A stretch of DNA of 42,991 bases from Myxococcus sp. (GCA_014879945.1 JACSRE010000097.1:1-42991); one strand, 5' to 3'; counted from the first letter of the stretch, positions 1-8,503 are shown. Notes: generated by a model not told the origin, from the sequence alone. Made by a program: numbers and translations.

Positions 1-199
1 CGACCTGGCCCATCGCCGCGAGAATGCCCGCGCCGACCACGCCGATGAAACCTCCGACGAAGCCCATGGCCGCACCGACGAGCGCGTCAATGAGCCTGCC
101 AGCCACGCGGATTCCGAAAGACCCCGTGGCCATGCCGTCGATGAAAGGAAAGTCGGTCGAAGCCTGGCGTTCAGCGTCGAGCGGGTTCGAGGTATCCAT
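1..199 (-). CDS. Partial RDD-like integral membrane protein (C-terminus beyond window)
   Basis: Reading the minus strand from the ATG at 199 gives an open frame of 66 codons that leaves the window at base 1. After a polar N-terminus of about 27 residues comes GIRVAGRLIDALVGAAMGF and then a long Gly/Ala/Val hydrophobic helix. The Arg followed by Ile-Asp at the start of the first helix is the pattern of RDD-family membrane proteins, but too little is visible to be sure. It is divergent from the gene at 221, with only 21 bases between the two starts. No good ribosome site is seen before this ATG, so the start is tentative. Function unknown. Confidence 0.45.
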   Translation of the reverse strand, partial: MDTSNPLDAERQASTDFPFIDGMATGSFGIRVAGRLIDALVGAAMGFVGGFIGVVGAGILAAMGQV

Positions 200-220
200 G
201 GCTGGAGGAGTCTGACCACG

Positions 221-565
221 TTGCCCCCCCCCTGCCCAGTGCATCTCGCAACGGCGGCGACCCGGCCATGCGCGCGCTGCGGGACCTTCTTCTGCGACGC
301 ATGCCTGGACCGTTCGGGCTTGTGCGGAGCGTGCAGCGCTCGCCAGTCGCCGTCGGCGCTCGCAGTCGTCTCGGCGCTGGTGGGGGCGTTCAGCCTCTGC
401 GGCTTCGTCTGGGGCGTCATCGCGATCGCACTCGCGACGATCGAGCTGGGTCGCATCAAGCGGGGCACGGCGTCTGCGCGGGGGGCAGATTGGGCGAGGG
501 CAGGGCGAACGCTCGGCGCCGTCGCGCTGTTGCTGGGTGCGCTGGTCTGGCTGGTGCTGGCCTGA
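221..565 (+). CDS. Small membrane protein with N-terminal B-box-like zinc finger (DUF4190-like)
   Basis: 114 residues. The first 40 residues hold a Cys/His array (CPVH, CARC, CDAC, CGAC) like the B-box-type zinc fingers that begin many myxobacterial membrane proteins. Two hydrophobic helices follow (about residues 46-70 and 93-113) with the sequence feel of DUF4190. The start is a TTG, supported by GGAGGAG at 204-210, ten bases upstream, and by the absence of any other start before the zinc ligands. No enzymatic motif is seen. The finger probably faces the cytoplasm and may bind a protein partner; the role is unknown. Confidence 0.6.
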   Translation: MPPPCPVHLATAATRPCARCGTFFCDACLDRSGLCGACSARQSPSALAVVSALVGAFSLCGFVWGVIAIALATIELGRIKRGTASARGADWARAGRTLGAVALLLGALVWLVLA

Positions 566-588
566 GGCTGCCGTCTTCCGGCCATGCT

Positions 589-1992
589 TCAAAACCGCGC
601 CTGAACGAAGAGCTGCGTGCGCGTGGTCAGCGGGCTCACCGGCCGCGCGATGAACAGGCTGCCCGGCGCAGGAGTACGTGGCGGGGTCACCACCAGCTCG
701 ACCTCGCCGACGAGCGCGAGCTCCTCGAGTGGTGTCCACCGCAGCGAGGCTTTGGCGGCGAACCGGGGGAGTGGAACGCTCCCCACCACTGACGCGTCGT
801 TGAGGCCGTCGAGGACCGTGATGAAGGTGCCGGGCACGAAGCCTGGCGGTGGCGCGTTGCCACCGGTGTCGAGCAGTTCCCGGGTGAGGGTCGCGGGCTG
901 CGCCACTCGAAGCAGGACGCCAGGCGTGAGCTTCGCGCCAGCGACTGACGTATCAGCGCCGAGGAAGCCCCAGAGCGCTGGCGCCAACACACCATCTCGC
1001 GACGGCGCGAAGCCGAGCGGAAGACCCGGGGCGTCGGCCTGAATGAACGAGAGCGTCGCGAGGCGCGCGGTCGCAAACAGCCGCGTCGGGCCGAAGCTCA
1101 CCCTGGCCTGAAGGTCTGCGTATGCGAGCGGCACGAGCACGGTCGTCATGAAGCTCGATGGGCTCTGCAGCGGCTGTGCGCCGGCCCCGGCCTCGAGCGA
1201 CAGGGCGGCGGCGACGTCTGACTGGAGCTGCGATCGCGAGAAGAACCGCTCGAAGCGCCGCGGGTCTTGCGCGTAGGTGACGAGGTCGAGCGGGCCGTCC
1301 ACTCCGCCGCGGTGGTTCCACGAGAGCCGTGTGGCGCCGAAGACCGTCCATTGCTCCGCGACGATGCCGGCGGCGAGAAGGCCTGGATTGGGCCCGTACG
1401 CGAACCGTCCGGCGCGCCCTTCGATGACCCACGCTGAGGACGAGAGCTTCAGGCCCGCCGTCACGTCGACGTACGCCGCGCGCGCGCCGCTCATCGTGTT
1501 CTGGCGCCAGGTCGGTCGGAGCGAGAGGAAGCCCTCGAACGCGCCGCGCTGCAGGTCCGCCGAGACCACGGGTGACAAGCCCGTCTGCTCTGAAAACACT
1601 CGACCGACGGCGTTGGCCCAATCGAACGTGACGAGCCGCATCGACGGGTTGAAGGGCTCGAGCCGGAGTCGCCACCCACCACCGTCGACGAAGGGCCGCT
1701 CGAACTCCAGGAACGAGCCCAGGTCGACTCCGAACCAGGCGTTCGGCGCCACGGGTGCCCACGGCATCCATCGCCCGCTCACGACGCTGCCGCTCGGGAA
1801 GGGAAGCTGGGTGGCGAGCCGGCCGCGCACGATGCCGACGGGAGCCGCCTGCGTCACGCCCAGCCTGAGGGCGACGACTGGCAGCACCCCGACGGTCTCG
1901 CTCGCAGTGCTCACCGACGCGCCCACGGTCGCCGCCCCCGAGAACGTCGGGCCCGCCGCCAGCGCCACCGTCACCGCGAGCGAGAGCATCAC
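589..1992 (-). CDS. Predicted outer-membrane beta-barrel protein, unknown function
   Basis: 467 residues with a short N-terminal signal peptide (hydrophobic LSLAVTVALAAG, cleavage probably around residue 20). The body shows alternating polar/aromatic strands without long hydrophobic helices. The protein ends in an aromatic-rich strand with a terminal phenylalanine (LFVQARF), the usual C-terminal signature of Bam-assembled outer-membrane barrels. The frame opens with GTG at 1992 followed at once by ATG at 1989; either may be used. It begins 7 bases after the stop of the lipoprotein gene at 2000-3349, so the two are very likely one operon. I recognise no named family. Confidence 0.6.
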   Translation of the reverse strand: MMLSLAVTVALAAGPTFSGAATVGASVSTASETVGVLPVVALRLGVTQAAPVGIVRGRLATQLPFPSGSVVSGRWMPWAPVAPNAWFGVDLGSFLEFERPFVDGGGWRLRLEPFNPSMRLVTFDWANAVGRVFSEQTGLSPVVSADLQRGAFEGFLSLRPTWRQNTMSGARAAYVDVTAGLKLSSSAWVIEGRAGRFAYGPNPGLLAAGIVAEQWTVFGATRLSWNHRGGVDGPLDLVTYAQDPRRFERFFSRSQLQSDVAAALSLEAGAGAQPLQSPSSFMTTVLVPLAYADLQARVSFGPTRLFATARLATLSFIQADAPGLPLGFAPSRDGVLAPALWGFLGADTSVAGAKLTPGVLLRVAQPATLTRELLDTGGNAPPPGFVPGTFITVLDGLNDASVVGSVPLPRFAAKASLRWTPLEELALVGEVELVVTPPRTPAPGSLFIARPVSPLTTRTQLFVQARF

Positions 1993-1999
1993 CTGGCGC

Positions 2000-3349
2000 T
2001 TACGGCACCACCAGTCGGCAGATGACGGGCACCGAGCGCCGCGTGGTGGCGTCGGACTGGGTGCCGACCACCAGCACCTTGCCGTCGGGCTGTCGGGTGG
2101 CCGCGGAGCTGGTGGCCCCGGTGTTGGGGACGTGGGCGACCAGGAAGCCGCCGTTGGGCGCGCTGGTGACGAGGCCGCCGTCGAGGCCGAGCAGCGCGAC
2201 GGCCAGGTCGGTGCCGCCCACCTCCGGGTCGGAGCTGAGGTCGGTGAAGCGCGTGGGCACGCCGAGCACGTCGGGCTTCACCTCGAAGAGCCGGCCGCTG
2301 GCGCCCTCGAGCGGCACCGTTCCGCCGTCGCGGTTGAGCCGCCGGTCGGTGCCTCCGTCGAAGACGCCGGCCAACACGTGAACGGAGTTCTGCACCAGCT
2401 CGAGCCGCAGCGAGCCCTCGGCCAGCTGCACCATCGACCTCGCCGCCAGGGTGCCCTCGTATAGCTTCACGATGCCGTCTCGCCCGCCGAACGAGTGGTC
2501 GACACCGCCGTCACTCGAGGGGACCCGCGCCACCACCACCGCGTTGTTGAGCAGCCCCGCCACCACGAACTTCCCGCCCGCCGTCGCCAGGAGGGACTCG
2601 ACGCGCAGGCTCCACAGGGGCTGGTCGAACTCGAGCACCCCGTTGACGCCGAACGAGGGGTCGCGGGCGCCCGTGGCGGTCAGGCGGCTGAGCTGGCCGC
2701 GGCCGAGCGCGCTCTGCGCGAAGAGAAAGCCGTCGCCGTCAGAGACCAACGGCACGCTCGAGAGGCCCGGCGTCACGGGCGGCACCAGCACTCCGCCGTC
2801 GCCGAACGAGAGAGCGCGCGCGCCGGTGGGGGTGAGCTTCAGCATCACGGCCGCCGACCTGCTGGGCTGAACGCCGACCACCACGCCGTCGGGCGCCGCG
2901 AAGAGGCCCCACACGTCGTGGTACCCCGCGATGAACTCGACGCGCACGCTCCCCCGCTGACCGAAGGCCGGGTCGGGCTGCCCGTTGGCCGCAAAGCGCG
3001 TGACGCCGACCGCGTTGCGCATCGCCAGGCCCGCGTCTTCGGCCGTCACCCGCCCTGCCGCGTACACGGTGCCGTCGGCGGCGACGGCGACGGCGCGGTA
3101 CTCCTCGACCTCGCCGTTCCCGAAGGGCACCGTGACGCACCCGCCGCTGCCCCACGTGGGGTCGAGCTGGCTCTGCGGTGGCGGGCCGGCGTCGAACGCG
3201 GCGCCGCCTCCGACGGCAGCGCCGCCACCCATGGCAGTGTCTCCGCCGCCCGCTCCGCCTCCCACGGCGCCGCCATCGTCGGTGGTGGGCGGCGAGGCGC
3301 ACGCGAAGGAGAGCGCCAGACACAGCGTCGAACGAAGGACTCGCGACAT
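2000..3349 (-). CDS. Delta-60 repeat lipoprotein
   Basis: 449 residues from the ATG at 3349; the open frame extends further upstream, but only this Met is followed by a signal peptide. The signal (LRSTLCLALSFAC) ends in a Cys that is a likely though non-canonical lipidation site, followed by a Gly-rich linker of about 30 residues. The body carries delta-60-type repeats (for example LDPTWGSGGCVTVPFGN, then PDPAFGQRGSVRVEF, with AVAVAADGTVYAAG between), a family expected to fold as beta-propeller-like blades on the cell surface. It precedes the beta-barrel gene by 7 bases in the same direction, suggesting a surface lipoprotein and barrel pair. No catalytic residues recognised. Confidence 0.7.
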   Translation of the reverse strand: MSRVLRSTLCLALSFACASPPTTDDGGAVGGGAGGGDTAMGGGAAVGGGAAFDAGPPPQSQLDPTWGSGGCVTVPFGNGEVEEYRAVAVAADGTVYAAGRVTAEDAGLAMRNAVGVTRFAANGQPDPAFGQRGSVRVEFIAGYHDVWGLFAAPDGVVVGVQPSRSAAVMLKLTPTGARALSFGDGGVLVPPVTPGLSSVPLVSDGDGFLFAQSALGRGQLSRLTATGARDPSFGVNGVLEFDQPLWSLRVESLLATAGGKFVVAGLLNNAVVVARVPSSDGGVDHSFGGRDGIVKLYEGTLAARSMVQLAEGSLRLELVQNSVHVLAGVFDGGTDRRLNRDGGTVPLEGASGRLFEVKPDVLGVPTRFTDLSSDPEVGGTDLAVALLGLDGGLVTSAPNGGFLVAHVPNTGATSSAATRQPDGKVLVVGTQSDATTRRSVPVICRLVVP

Positions 3350-3562
3350 GCCGTCATCTTCGCCGCGTCGGGGCGCCGTTCCGAGCCCATTCGCGAGGCG
3401 AGGCGGACAGGTGGCGTGGCTGCGACTGCACGCAGAGAACGGAGGAGCAGTACCCGCCCTGGCCATCGGTCGAGTTGAAGCAGGCCCCGCTCGAGATCGC
3501 GGACGGCAAGGACTCGAGCACCGAGCACCGGGCGCCCTGGCGCCTGCGCGGAGTGGCTGGGG

Positions 3563-4630
3563 CTACTGCCGGTACATGACCGCCGACTTGATTGTCCCGG
3601 CGTTGTTGGAAGTGACCGTCAACTGCGATCGATCACCGTTCACGGTGAGTGTCGTGCTCGAGACCCACTCGACCGACGTCGCGGGGTCGGCCAGGGACCC
3701 CGTGGCCCACAAGGCCTCGGCGCGCCAGATCTGGCCCTCGACGCGAATGTTGCGAAGCCAGGGGTCACCCAAGCGGATGAGACCCTTCGAGAGAGCGCGG
3801 CCCCAGGTGGTGCCGGTTCCAACCGTGTCGAACACGACGGTCGTGCCATTCCCGGCAACGATGATGGTTGGGTTTGAAGCGTAGTTGCCCCAGCGCCCAT
3901 CGAAGGCGGAGGGCGAACCTCCTCCCGTTGCCGTCCCGCCGCCGGTTCCCGTCCCCCCAGTTCGGTCTCCCCACTGACCATGCTCACCGGGGGTGGTGTT
4001 GCTTTGTTGACTGTCTCGCCAATGGCCCTCGAGCGCGTAGAAGTCGTAGCCGAGGGCGACGCAGCTGCGGCTCTCCCAGAACCGCTTCTCTCCTGAGGTG
4101 TAACAAAGCGAGGCGGTCTGGGGGAACTCGCAGATGTAGATCGTCGCGTTGTTGTTGTTGACGAACTTCTTCTCGCAGGCCCCGGCTCGATCGTAGGTGC
4201 CATCGAAGGGCGTGGAGTCTCGCGAGAATCGGACCGAGGTCCCGCCGACGAGCCAGCGGCGCTCGTTCTCGTCCCACACAATCTCGACCTGCCGCCTGAC
4301 CACGGCGACCGGCCAGTTGCGGATATTCGAAGGCACGTCTTCGAAGGTGAGGTCTGCCCACTGCGCCGTCCACCGGTTGAAGCCGACCCGAGTCAAGTCT
4401 TGCAGATATGCGTCGCCGGCGTTGAAGACGGCCGGGTTGCCGATGTGGAACGAGCCGAAGGTAATGAGGGGTGCGCGCGAACCATCGACGTGAAACCTGA
4501 GCGCTGCTGAGCTTGCCCCGTACACCGAGAACGTCCCCGTGAAGGGGCTCTCGGGTGTCTCTTCTACGGGTGGCGAGCAGCCCAACGTCAGCACGACCAG
4601 GCAGACCTGCAATCGGAAGAGGGGCGTCAT
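3563..4630 (-). CDS. Lipoprotein with two related domains joined by a Gly/Thr linker
   Basis: 355 residues. The N-terminus has a clear lipoprotein signal with the lipobox LTLGC (Cys18). Two similar segments, about residues 30-125 and 240-345, each start with a Gly-Thr or Gly-Arg strand and run through a Gly-Asn/Asp-Pro, an Arg-Trp-x-Ala-x-Trp motif and a beta-rich tail. They are separated by a low-complexity TGGTGTGGGTATGGG linker, so an internal duplication is likely. The first copy is followed by a Cys-containing insert around residues 150-190 with a run of four Asn. No enzymatic motif is seen; probably an outer-membrane or surface lipoprotein of unknown role. Confidence 0.6.
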   Translation of the reverse strand: MTPLFRLQVCLVVLTLGCSPPVEETPESPFTGTFSVYGASSAALRFHVDGSRAPLITFGSFHIGNPAVFNAGDAYLQDLTRVGFNRWTAQWADLTFEDVPSNIRNWPVAVVRRQVEIVWDENERRWLVGGTSVRFSRDSTPFDGTYDRAGACEKKFVNNNNATIYICEFPQTASLCYTSGEKRFWESRSCVALGYDFYALEGHWRDSQQSNTTPGEHGQWGDRTGGTGTGGGTATGGGSPSAFDGRWGNYASNPTIIVAGNGTTVVFDTVGTGTTWGRALSKGLIRLGDPWLRNIRVEGQIWRAEALWATGSLADPATSVEWVSSTTLTVNGDRSQLTVTSNNAGTIKSAVMYRQ

Positions 4631-4667
4631 GCCCTCACAATGGTCGATGGCCCGCCGTTGTCCTCCC

Positions 4668-4805
4668 TCAGATGAGGTACGCCGCGGAGCAACTGGCGGC
4701 GCGCCAGAAGTTCTGACAGCGCCGGAGGAACTGCGAGTGCGCTCGCCACCGCCCGACCTCGACCGCGTCGGTCCCGTGTCGTTCGGCGAGCTCCTCAGGC
4801 GTCAC
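4668..4805 (-). CDS. Possible small protein of 45 residues
   Basis: A minus-strand frame starting at a GTG (4805) gives MTPEELAERHGTDAVEVGRW and continues as an amphipathic, Arg- and Cys-containing tail ending AAYLI. The sequence looks more protein-like than the surrounding shadow frames and fills most of the gap between 4631 and 4866. There is no convincing ribosome site and I recognise no family. It could be a small regulator, a decayed remnant or chance. Confidence 0.22.
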   Translation of the reverse strand: MTPEELAERHGTDAVEVGRWRAHSQFLRRCQNFWRAASCSAAYLI

Positions 4806-4866
4806 CCGGCCCGCTCGGCGCGCTCGAGGCTCGACTCCTGGCGGCTCGGCCTCTAGAGACGAGCGC

Positions 4867-5250
4867 GTGCCGATTCGTACGCTCCCTGTCCGCCTCAGCC
4901 TCGGCTCCGAGACGCCCACCACCGCCGTCGTCAACATCGCCGACTGGACGCTCTTCGAGCGCGTCAAGCGGGGCACCATCGCGATGACGTTCTGCTGGTG
5001 CGGGGCGGCCATCGTGCTCCCCATTCCCATGGTGCACCTCGTCGTGCCGCCGGTGTTGATTCTGCTGGGGCCGGTGCTCTTCATGTGGCGACTGCTGACG
5101 CACTCCTCGTTCAAAGAGGTCGTCGGTCGGTGCCCGCGCTGCAAAGAAGAGCGAACGATGAGCATGGGCGGCCGGGTGCAGAGCGAGACCAACGTCTTCT
5201 GCGACGGCTGCGGAAACCAGCTGACCCTGCGCCTCGAGCAGCCCAGCTGA
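4867..5250 (+). CDS. Small membrane protein with C-terminal zinc ribbon
   Basis: 127 residues from a GTG start. A polar N-terminus of about 37 residues is followed by two closely spaced hydrophobic helices (about 39-60 and 62-77). A cytoplasmic tail then carries CPRC and CDGC pairs, a four-Cys zinc ribbon (about residues 89-117). The layout, hairpin membrane anchor plus zinc ribbon, is common in myxobacteria among proteins of unknown role. The gene stands alone, convergent with the lipoprotein gene ending at 5280. The start is uncertain because no strong ribosome site is visible. Confidence 0.5.
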   Translation: MPIRTLPVRLSLGSETPTTAVVNIADWTLFERVKRGTIAMTFCWCGAAIVLPIPMVHLVVPPVLILLGPVLFMWRLLTHSSFKEVVGRCPRCKEERTMSMGGRVQSETNVFCDGCGNQLTLRLEQPS

Positions 5251-5279
5251 CCTTCACCTGCGGTGCCCGTCGCGACAGA

Positions 5280-6044
5280 TCACCTGCAGTATCCGTTGCG
5301 ACAGAAGAGGCCGCCGCCGCAATCGATGGAGCTCGCGCAGAGCGACCCGGTCACCCCGTTGCCCATGCACACCCGCCCGGCGACGGAGTCACGGCAGAAC
5401 TGACCACCACCGCAGTCGAGGCTCGACCTGCACGCGTCACCACCGCCCACGATGATGACCTGCGGGCGCGCCCTCAACGCCGCCGCCGTCTCTCGCTGCG
5501 CCGCCGCGGTCTGCCGCTGGGCCTCGACCGACTCCCGTTGAACTCCCAGCTGCTCGGCATGGTGCCGCTCGGTCTGGCTGAGCTGCTGTTGCGCCGCGAG
5601 GAACTGCATGCACGAGGCCTTCGAGGCCGGGTCGGTCTCGACGATGACGGTGCGCTGGCACTGCTTCGTCATGGCCCGCGTGCGGGCGACCTCGAGCTGG
5701 CCGGGCGAGAGCATCACCTCGATGGCGTTGCTGCCCGCAGGCTCATTCGGGGCCGCGAACTTCGCGCGCAGCGCGCGCCAGCCGGCGGCCTCGTTGGTGT
5801 CGATGACGTCGAAGCTGAGGCTCGCCTGCTCGGGCCCGCTCTCGGCCGCCTTCACCAGCGCGGCGCGCCAGAGCTCGTCTCGGGAGAACGGGCCCTGGCA
5901 GGTGACGTCGGTGATTCGCAGCGCCGTGAGCGTCACCGCGCAGCTCGGCGCAGGCGCAGGCCCCGAGGAGCGAACGATGCGACGGGTCGCGGGCTGACAA
6001 CCAACGAAGACGAAGACGGCGACGACGAGGAACGCGCGGCTCAT
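5280..6044 (-). CDS. Lipoprotein with coiled coil and Dickkopf-like cysteine repeats
   Basis: 254 residues. Lipoprotein signal with lipobox VFVGC. The middle (about residues 145-200) is a Gln/Glu/Arg-rich stretch with strong coiled-coil character. The C-terminal 50 residues contain two copies of a cysteine pattern (CRSSLDCGGGQFCR and CASSIDCGGGLFCR) matching the Dickkopf N-terminal cysteine-rich repeat seen in many exported myxobacterial proteins. The ATG at 6044 overlaps the TGA of the preceding gene (ATGA), so the two are translationally coupled. The likely location is the outer membrane or cell surface with the cysteine repeats disulfide-bonded; function unknown. Confidence 0.65.
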   Translation of the reverse strand: MSRAFLVVAVFVFVGCQPATRRIVRSSGPAPAPSCAVTLTALRITDVTCQGPFSRDELWRAALVKAAESGPEQASLSFDVIDTNEAAGWRALRAKFAAPNEPAGSNAIEVMLSPGQLEVARTRAMTKQCQRTVIVETDPASKASCMQFLAAQQQLSQTERHHAEQLGVQRESVEAQRQTAAAQRETAAALRARPQVIIVGGGDACRSSLDCGGGQFCRDSVAGRVCMGNGVTGSLCASSIDCGGGLFCRNGYCR

Positions 6045-6490
6045 GGACACCCCGTGACACAGCGAGTCTGTTGCCGATCGCACTCCTGCTTGCACGTCGC
6101 CACCACCGACATGGCGCACCGGGTACGCACGCAGACGTGGTAGCTCGAGGTGCAGCTCTTTCGACAGGCAGTGTTCGCCACCACGTCGGTGCCGGGCGTG
6201 GGTGCGGTGGGCAGCGGGGGCAGCTCGGTCGACGCGGTTGACGGAAGCGGCGGGGGAGGCGGCGGAGTCGGCGCCTCGGCCGTGGCGACGGGGGCCGCGG
6301 CACACAGGGAGGCAGGCGGCGTCCACGCCGACCAGGTGCGGCCATCGCACTTGAACAAGCGCGGGGCGTCCGCGGTGCCGAAGTCGAACAGCACCCCAAC
6401 GAGCTCCTTCGTGCAGGGCGGCGCCTGTTGGCCGACTGCCACGGTCGACCCCAACGCCACGACGAACACCACAGCCAACCGGAGGCGCAT
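6041..6490 (-). CDS. Secreted cysteine-rich protein with Pro-rich linker
   Basis: 149 residues with a classical signal peptide (RLAVVFVVALGSTVAVGQ). A small N-terminal segment with two Cys and a WSAW motif is followed by a proline-rich linker (PTPPPPPPLPS). A C-terminal region of about 40 residues carries eight regularly spaced Cys (CRKSC, CVRTRC, CKQEC, RCVTGC), probably a disulfide-bonded helical hairpin. It overlaps the downstream lipoprotein gene by four bases (ATGA), so both products are probably made together and may interact outside the inner membrane. No known family recognised. Confidence 0.6.
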   Translation of the reverse strand: MRLRLAVVFVVALGSTVAVGQQAPPCTKELVGVLFDFGTADAPRLFKCDGRTWSAWTPPASLCAAAPVATAEAPTPPPPPPLPSTASTELPPLPTAPTPGTDVVANTACRKSCTSSYHVCVRTRCAMSVVATCKQECDRQQTRCVTGCP

Positions 6491-6563
6491 GGCGGGCCTC
6501 TACCGACGCGACTGGAGCCGGTCAACCGCGCCCGGCTGCGCGCTTCAGGCTAGGTGGGCCTGC

Positions 6564-7946
6564 GTGAACTCCAGACACCGGCCCCTGCTGGTCGCGCTGC
6601 TGTGTGCCTTGCCGCCTGCGCTCGCCGCCGTCTTCCAGCTCGGCCGCCTGCACCCCGACGAGCTCTTCCAGTCGCTCGAGCCGGCCAACTTCAAGGCGTT
6701 CGGCTACGGGGTGATGGCGTGGGAGTGGCAAACCGGCCTGCGCAACTGGGCGGTGCCGGGGCTGTTCGCGTGGCTGTTGAAGGCCTGCGCGGCCGTCGGG
6801 CTCGACCACCCGCAAGCGCGGCGCGCGGTGTGTGAGGTGCCGCAGTACGCGCTGCACGCCGCGATGTTGCTGGCGGCCTACCGCTTCACCGCGCGCCGGG
6901 TGGGCGCTGAGCGCGCGCTGTGGGCGATTCCACTGCTGGGCCTCACCGGGCTCGTCATTCACTTCGCCGGCCGCACCATGGGCGAGTCGTGGTCGACGGC
7001 GTTCCTGGTGTGGGGCGTGGAGCGGCTCGACGCCAGGGGCGTGAAGCCCGCGGCGCTCGGTGGCGCGCTGCTGGGCTGCGCCGTCGTCACCCGCTACGGC
7101 TCGCTGGTGCCGGTCGCCGCCGCGGGCGGGTTGGTGCTGGCGCAGCGCCGCTGGAGAGACGCGCTGGCCGCGCTGGCAGGCGGTGTCGTGGTGGCGCTGC
7201 TCCTGGGCGCGCTCGACTGGGCCACCTGGGGCGCGCCCTTCCACTCGCTGCGGGCCTACGTGGACTTCAACGTGCTGTCGGGGAAGGCGGCGCAGCAGTT
7301 CGGCTCGCTGCCGCTGGCGTTCTACCTTCAGTTCTACCTCGCGCTGGTGCTGTGGGCCTGGCCCGGCCTGGTGGTGGGCTTCAAGGGGAGCGCCTTCCCC
7401 GAGGCGGGCCGCGTGTGGTGGCCGGTGGTGCCGGCCGTCGCGTACCTCCTCGCCATCTTCAACACGCCGCACAAAGAGGCGCGCTTCCTCTACCCCGCGT
7501 TGGTGTTGCTGTCGGTGGCGGCGCTGCCCGGGTGGCTGTGGCTGCTGGCGAAGCGCTCGCCTCGGCTCGAGCGGGCGGCGCTGGTGCTGTCGGTGGCCGC
7601 GGGGCTGGCGCAGGTGCCGGGCCTGGTGCGCTACGGCTCGGGCGACGACGCGCTGTCACCGCAACGCCCCGAGCAGTTTCGCCTCTGGGTGAAGGGCGGG
7701 CGCGAGGCGACCGCGATGCTGCTGGTGAACGAGGGCGTGTGGGGCTCGCCGGGCTTCTTCTACCTGGGCAAGAACATTCCCTGGGCGCGCTGCGACGAGG
7801 CGTCGGAGCCGCAGTTTCAGCAGGCGATGGCGACGCCGCAGTTCAACCGCGTGGTGACGATTCAGGGCCGCGCGATGCCGGAGCTGCTGGCGGCGGGCTT
7901 CAAGGTGCTCGAGGTGCAGGGCGAGGCCACGCTGCTGGGCCGGTGA
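6564..7946 (+). CDS. GT22-family (Alg9/PIG-B-like) polytopic mannosyltransferase
   Basis: 460 residues from a GTG preceded by AGGTGG. The start of the first luminal loop reads LHPDELFQSLEP (residues 29-40), the HPDE(x)FQ signature of dolichol-phosphate-mannose-dependent glycosyltransferases of family GT22. A second hallmark, HKEARFLYP, lies near residue 300. About ten hydrophobic helices are spread over residues 6-360, and a soluble C-terminal domain follows. The family uses polyprenyl-phosphate sugars and acts on the outer face of the membrane, so the role here is probably mannosylation of a lipid, glycan or protein. Homologues are mostly eukaryotic, and the bacterial acceptor is unknown. 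The gene stands alone with divergent and convergent neighbours. Confidence 0.78.
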   Translation: MNSRHRPLLVALLCALPPALAAVFQLGRLHPDELFQSLEPANFKAFGYGVMAWEWQTGLRNWAVPGLFAWLLKACAAVGLDHPQARRAVCEVPQYALHAAMLLAAYRFTARRVGAERALWAIPLLGLTGLVIHFAGRTMGESWSTAFLVWGVERLDARGVKPAALGGALLGCAVVTRYGSLVPVAAAGGLVLAQRRWRDALAALAGGVVVALLLGALDWATWGAPFHSLRAYVDFNVLSGKAAQQFGSLPLAFYLQFYLALVLWAWPGLVVGFKGSAFPEAGRVWWPVVPAVAYLLAIFNTPHKEARFLYPALVLLSVAALPGWLWLLAKRSPRLERAALVLSVAAGLAQVPGLVRYGSGDDALSPQRPEQFRLWVKGGREATAMLLVNEGVWGSPGFFYLGKNIPWARCDEASEPQFQQAMATPQFNRVVTIQGRAMPELLAAGFKVLEVQGEATLLGR

Positions 7947-7989
7947 ACCCTCGACGGCGGCGGCCGGGCGTCGGTAGGGTCCGCTCACC

Positions 7990-8493
7990 ATGAAGACCTC
8001 CGCGATTGTCGTGCTGCTGGCCTCCACCGCGCTGGCCGCCTCACCCGAGCTCGACAAGGCCAGGGCCTGGGACCCGCTCCTCGGAGGCGCAGCCGCGGCG
8101 GCGCAACAGAAGCTGGGCTGCGCGCAGGCGTGGGAGTCGCACCCGGGGAAGACGCCCGACGGGAAGCGCTCCTACACCACCTTCATCTGCGCGACGACCG
8201 GGGCCCAGGTGTACGTCAGCGACGGCAAGGTGTTCGCCATCGGCGTGCAGCTCGAGTCGAAGCTCGACGCGAAGGTGGCGGCGGCGAAGCACAAGGCCGC
8301 CAAGCAGGCGCTGGTCACCGCCAACTGCACCGTCACCGACCGCGGGCAGGCCGCCGTCGGAGAGTGCCCCAACGGCAAGGGCATCGCCCTCATCGACAAC
8401 TGGGACTCCGAGCGCCGCAGCAACTCGTTGTCGATGCTCTACGGGCAGGCCGAGGTGCTGGTGCCGATGCTGGGCGGGCCGTTCAAGAAGTGA
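7990..8493 (+). CDS. Small secreted protein, unknown function
   Basis: 167 residues, ATG start, with a clean signal peptide (KTSAIVVLLASTALAAS, cleavage probably near residue 17). The mature part of about 150 residues is mixed alpha/beta with four Cys that could form two disulfides (positions near 44, 68, 112 and 125) and contains GKRSYTTFICATTGAQVYVS. No enzymatic motif recognised. It lies 43 bases after the GT22 gene on the same strand, so co-transcription is possible, and its end is convergent with the next gene. Confidence 0.6.
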   Translation: MKTSAIVVLLASTALAASPELDKARAWDPLLGGAAAAAQQKLGCAQAWESHPGKTPDGKRSYTTFICATTGAQVYVSDGKVFAIGVQLESKLDAKVAAAKHKAAKQALVTANCTVTDRGQAAVGECPNGKGIALIDNWDSERRSNSLSMLYGQAEVLVPMLGGPFKK

Positions 8494-8503
8494 CCGCGCG
8501 CCG

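Noticed and set aside
3360-3535. A cysteine-containing minus-strand reading (with GACFNSTDGQGGYCSS) between two lipoprotein genes
   Set aside because: It looks slightly protein-like and could be a decayed secreted protein, but it has no start or ribosome site and runs out of frame with both neighbours, so I do not call it.
4145-4161. A short GTT trinucleotide run inside a lipoprotein gene
   Set aside because: It encodes only four Asn in frame and is too short to suggest instability.
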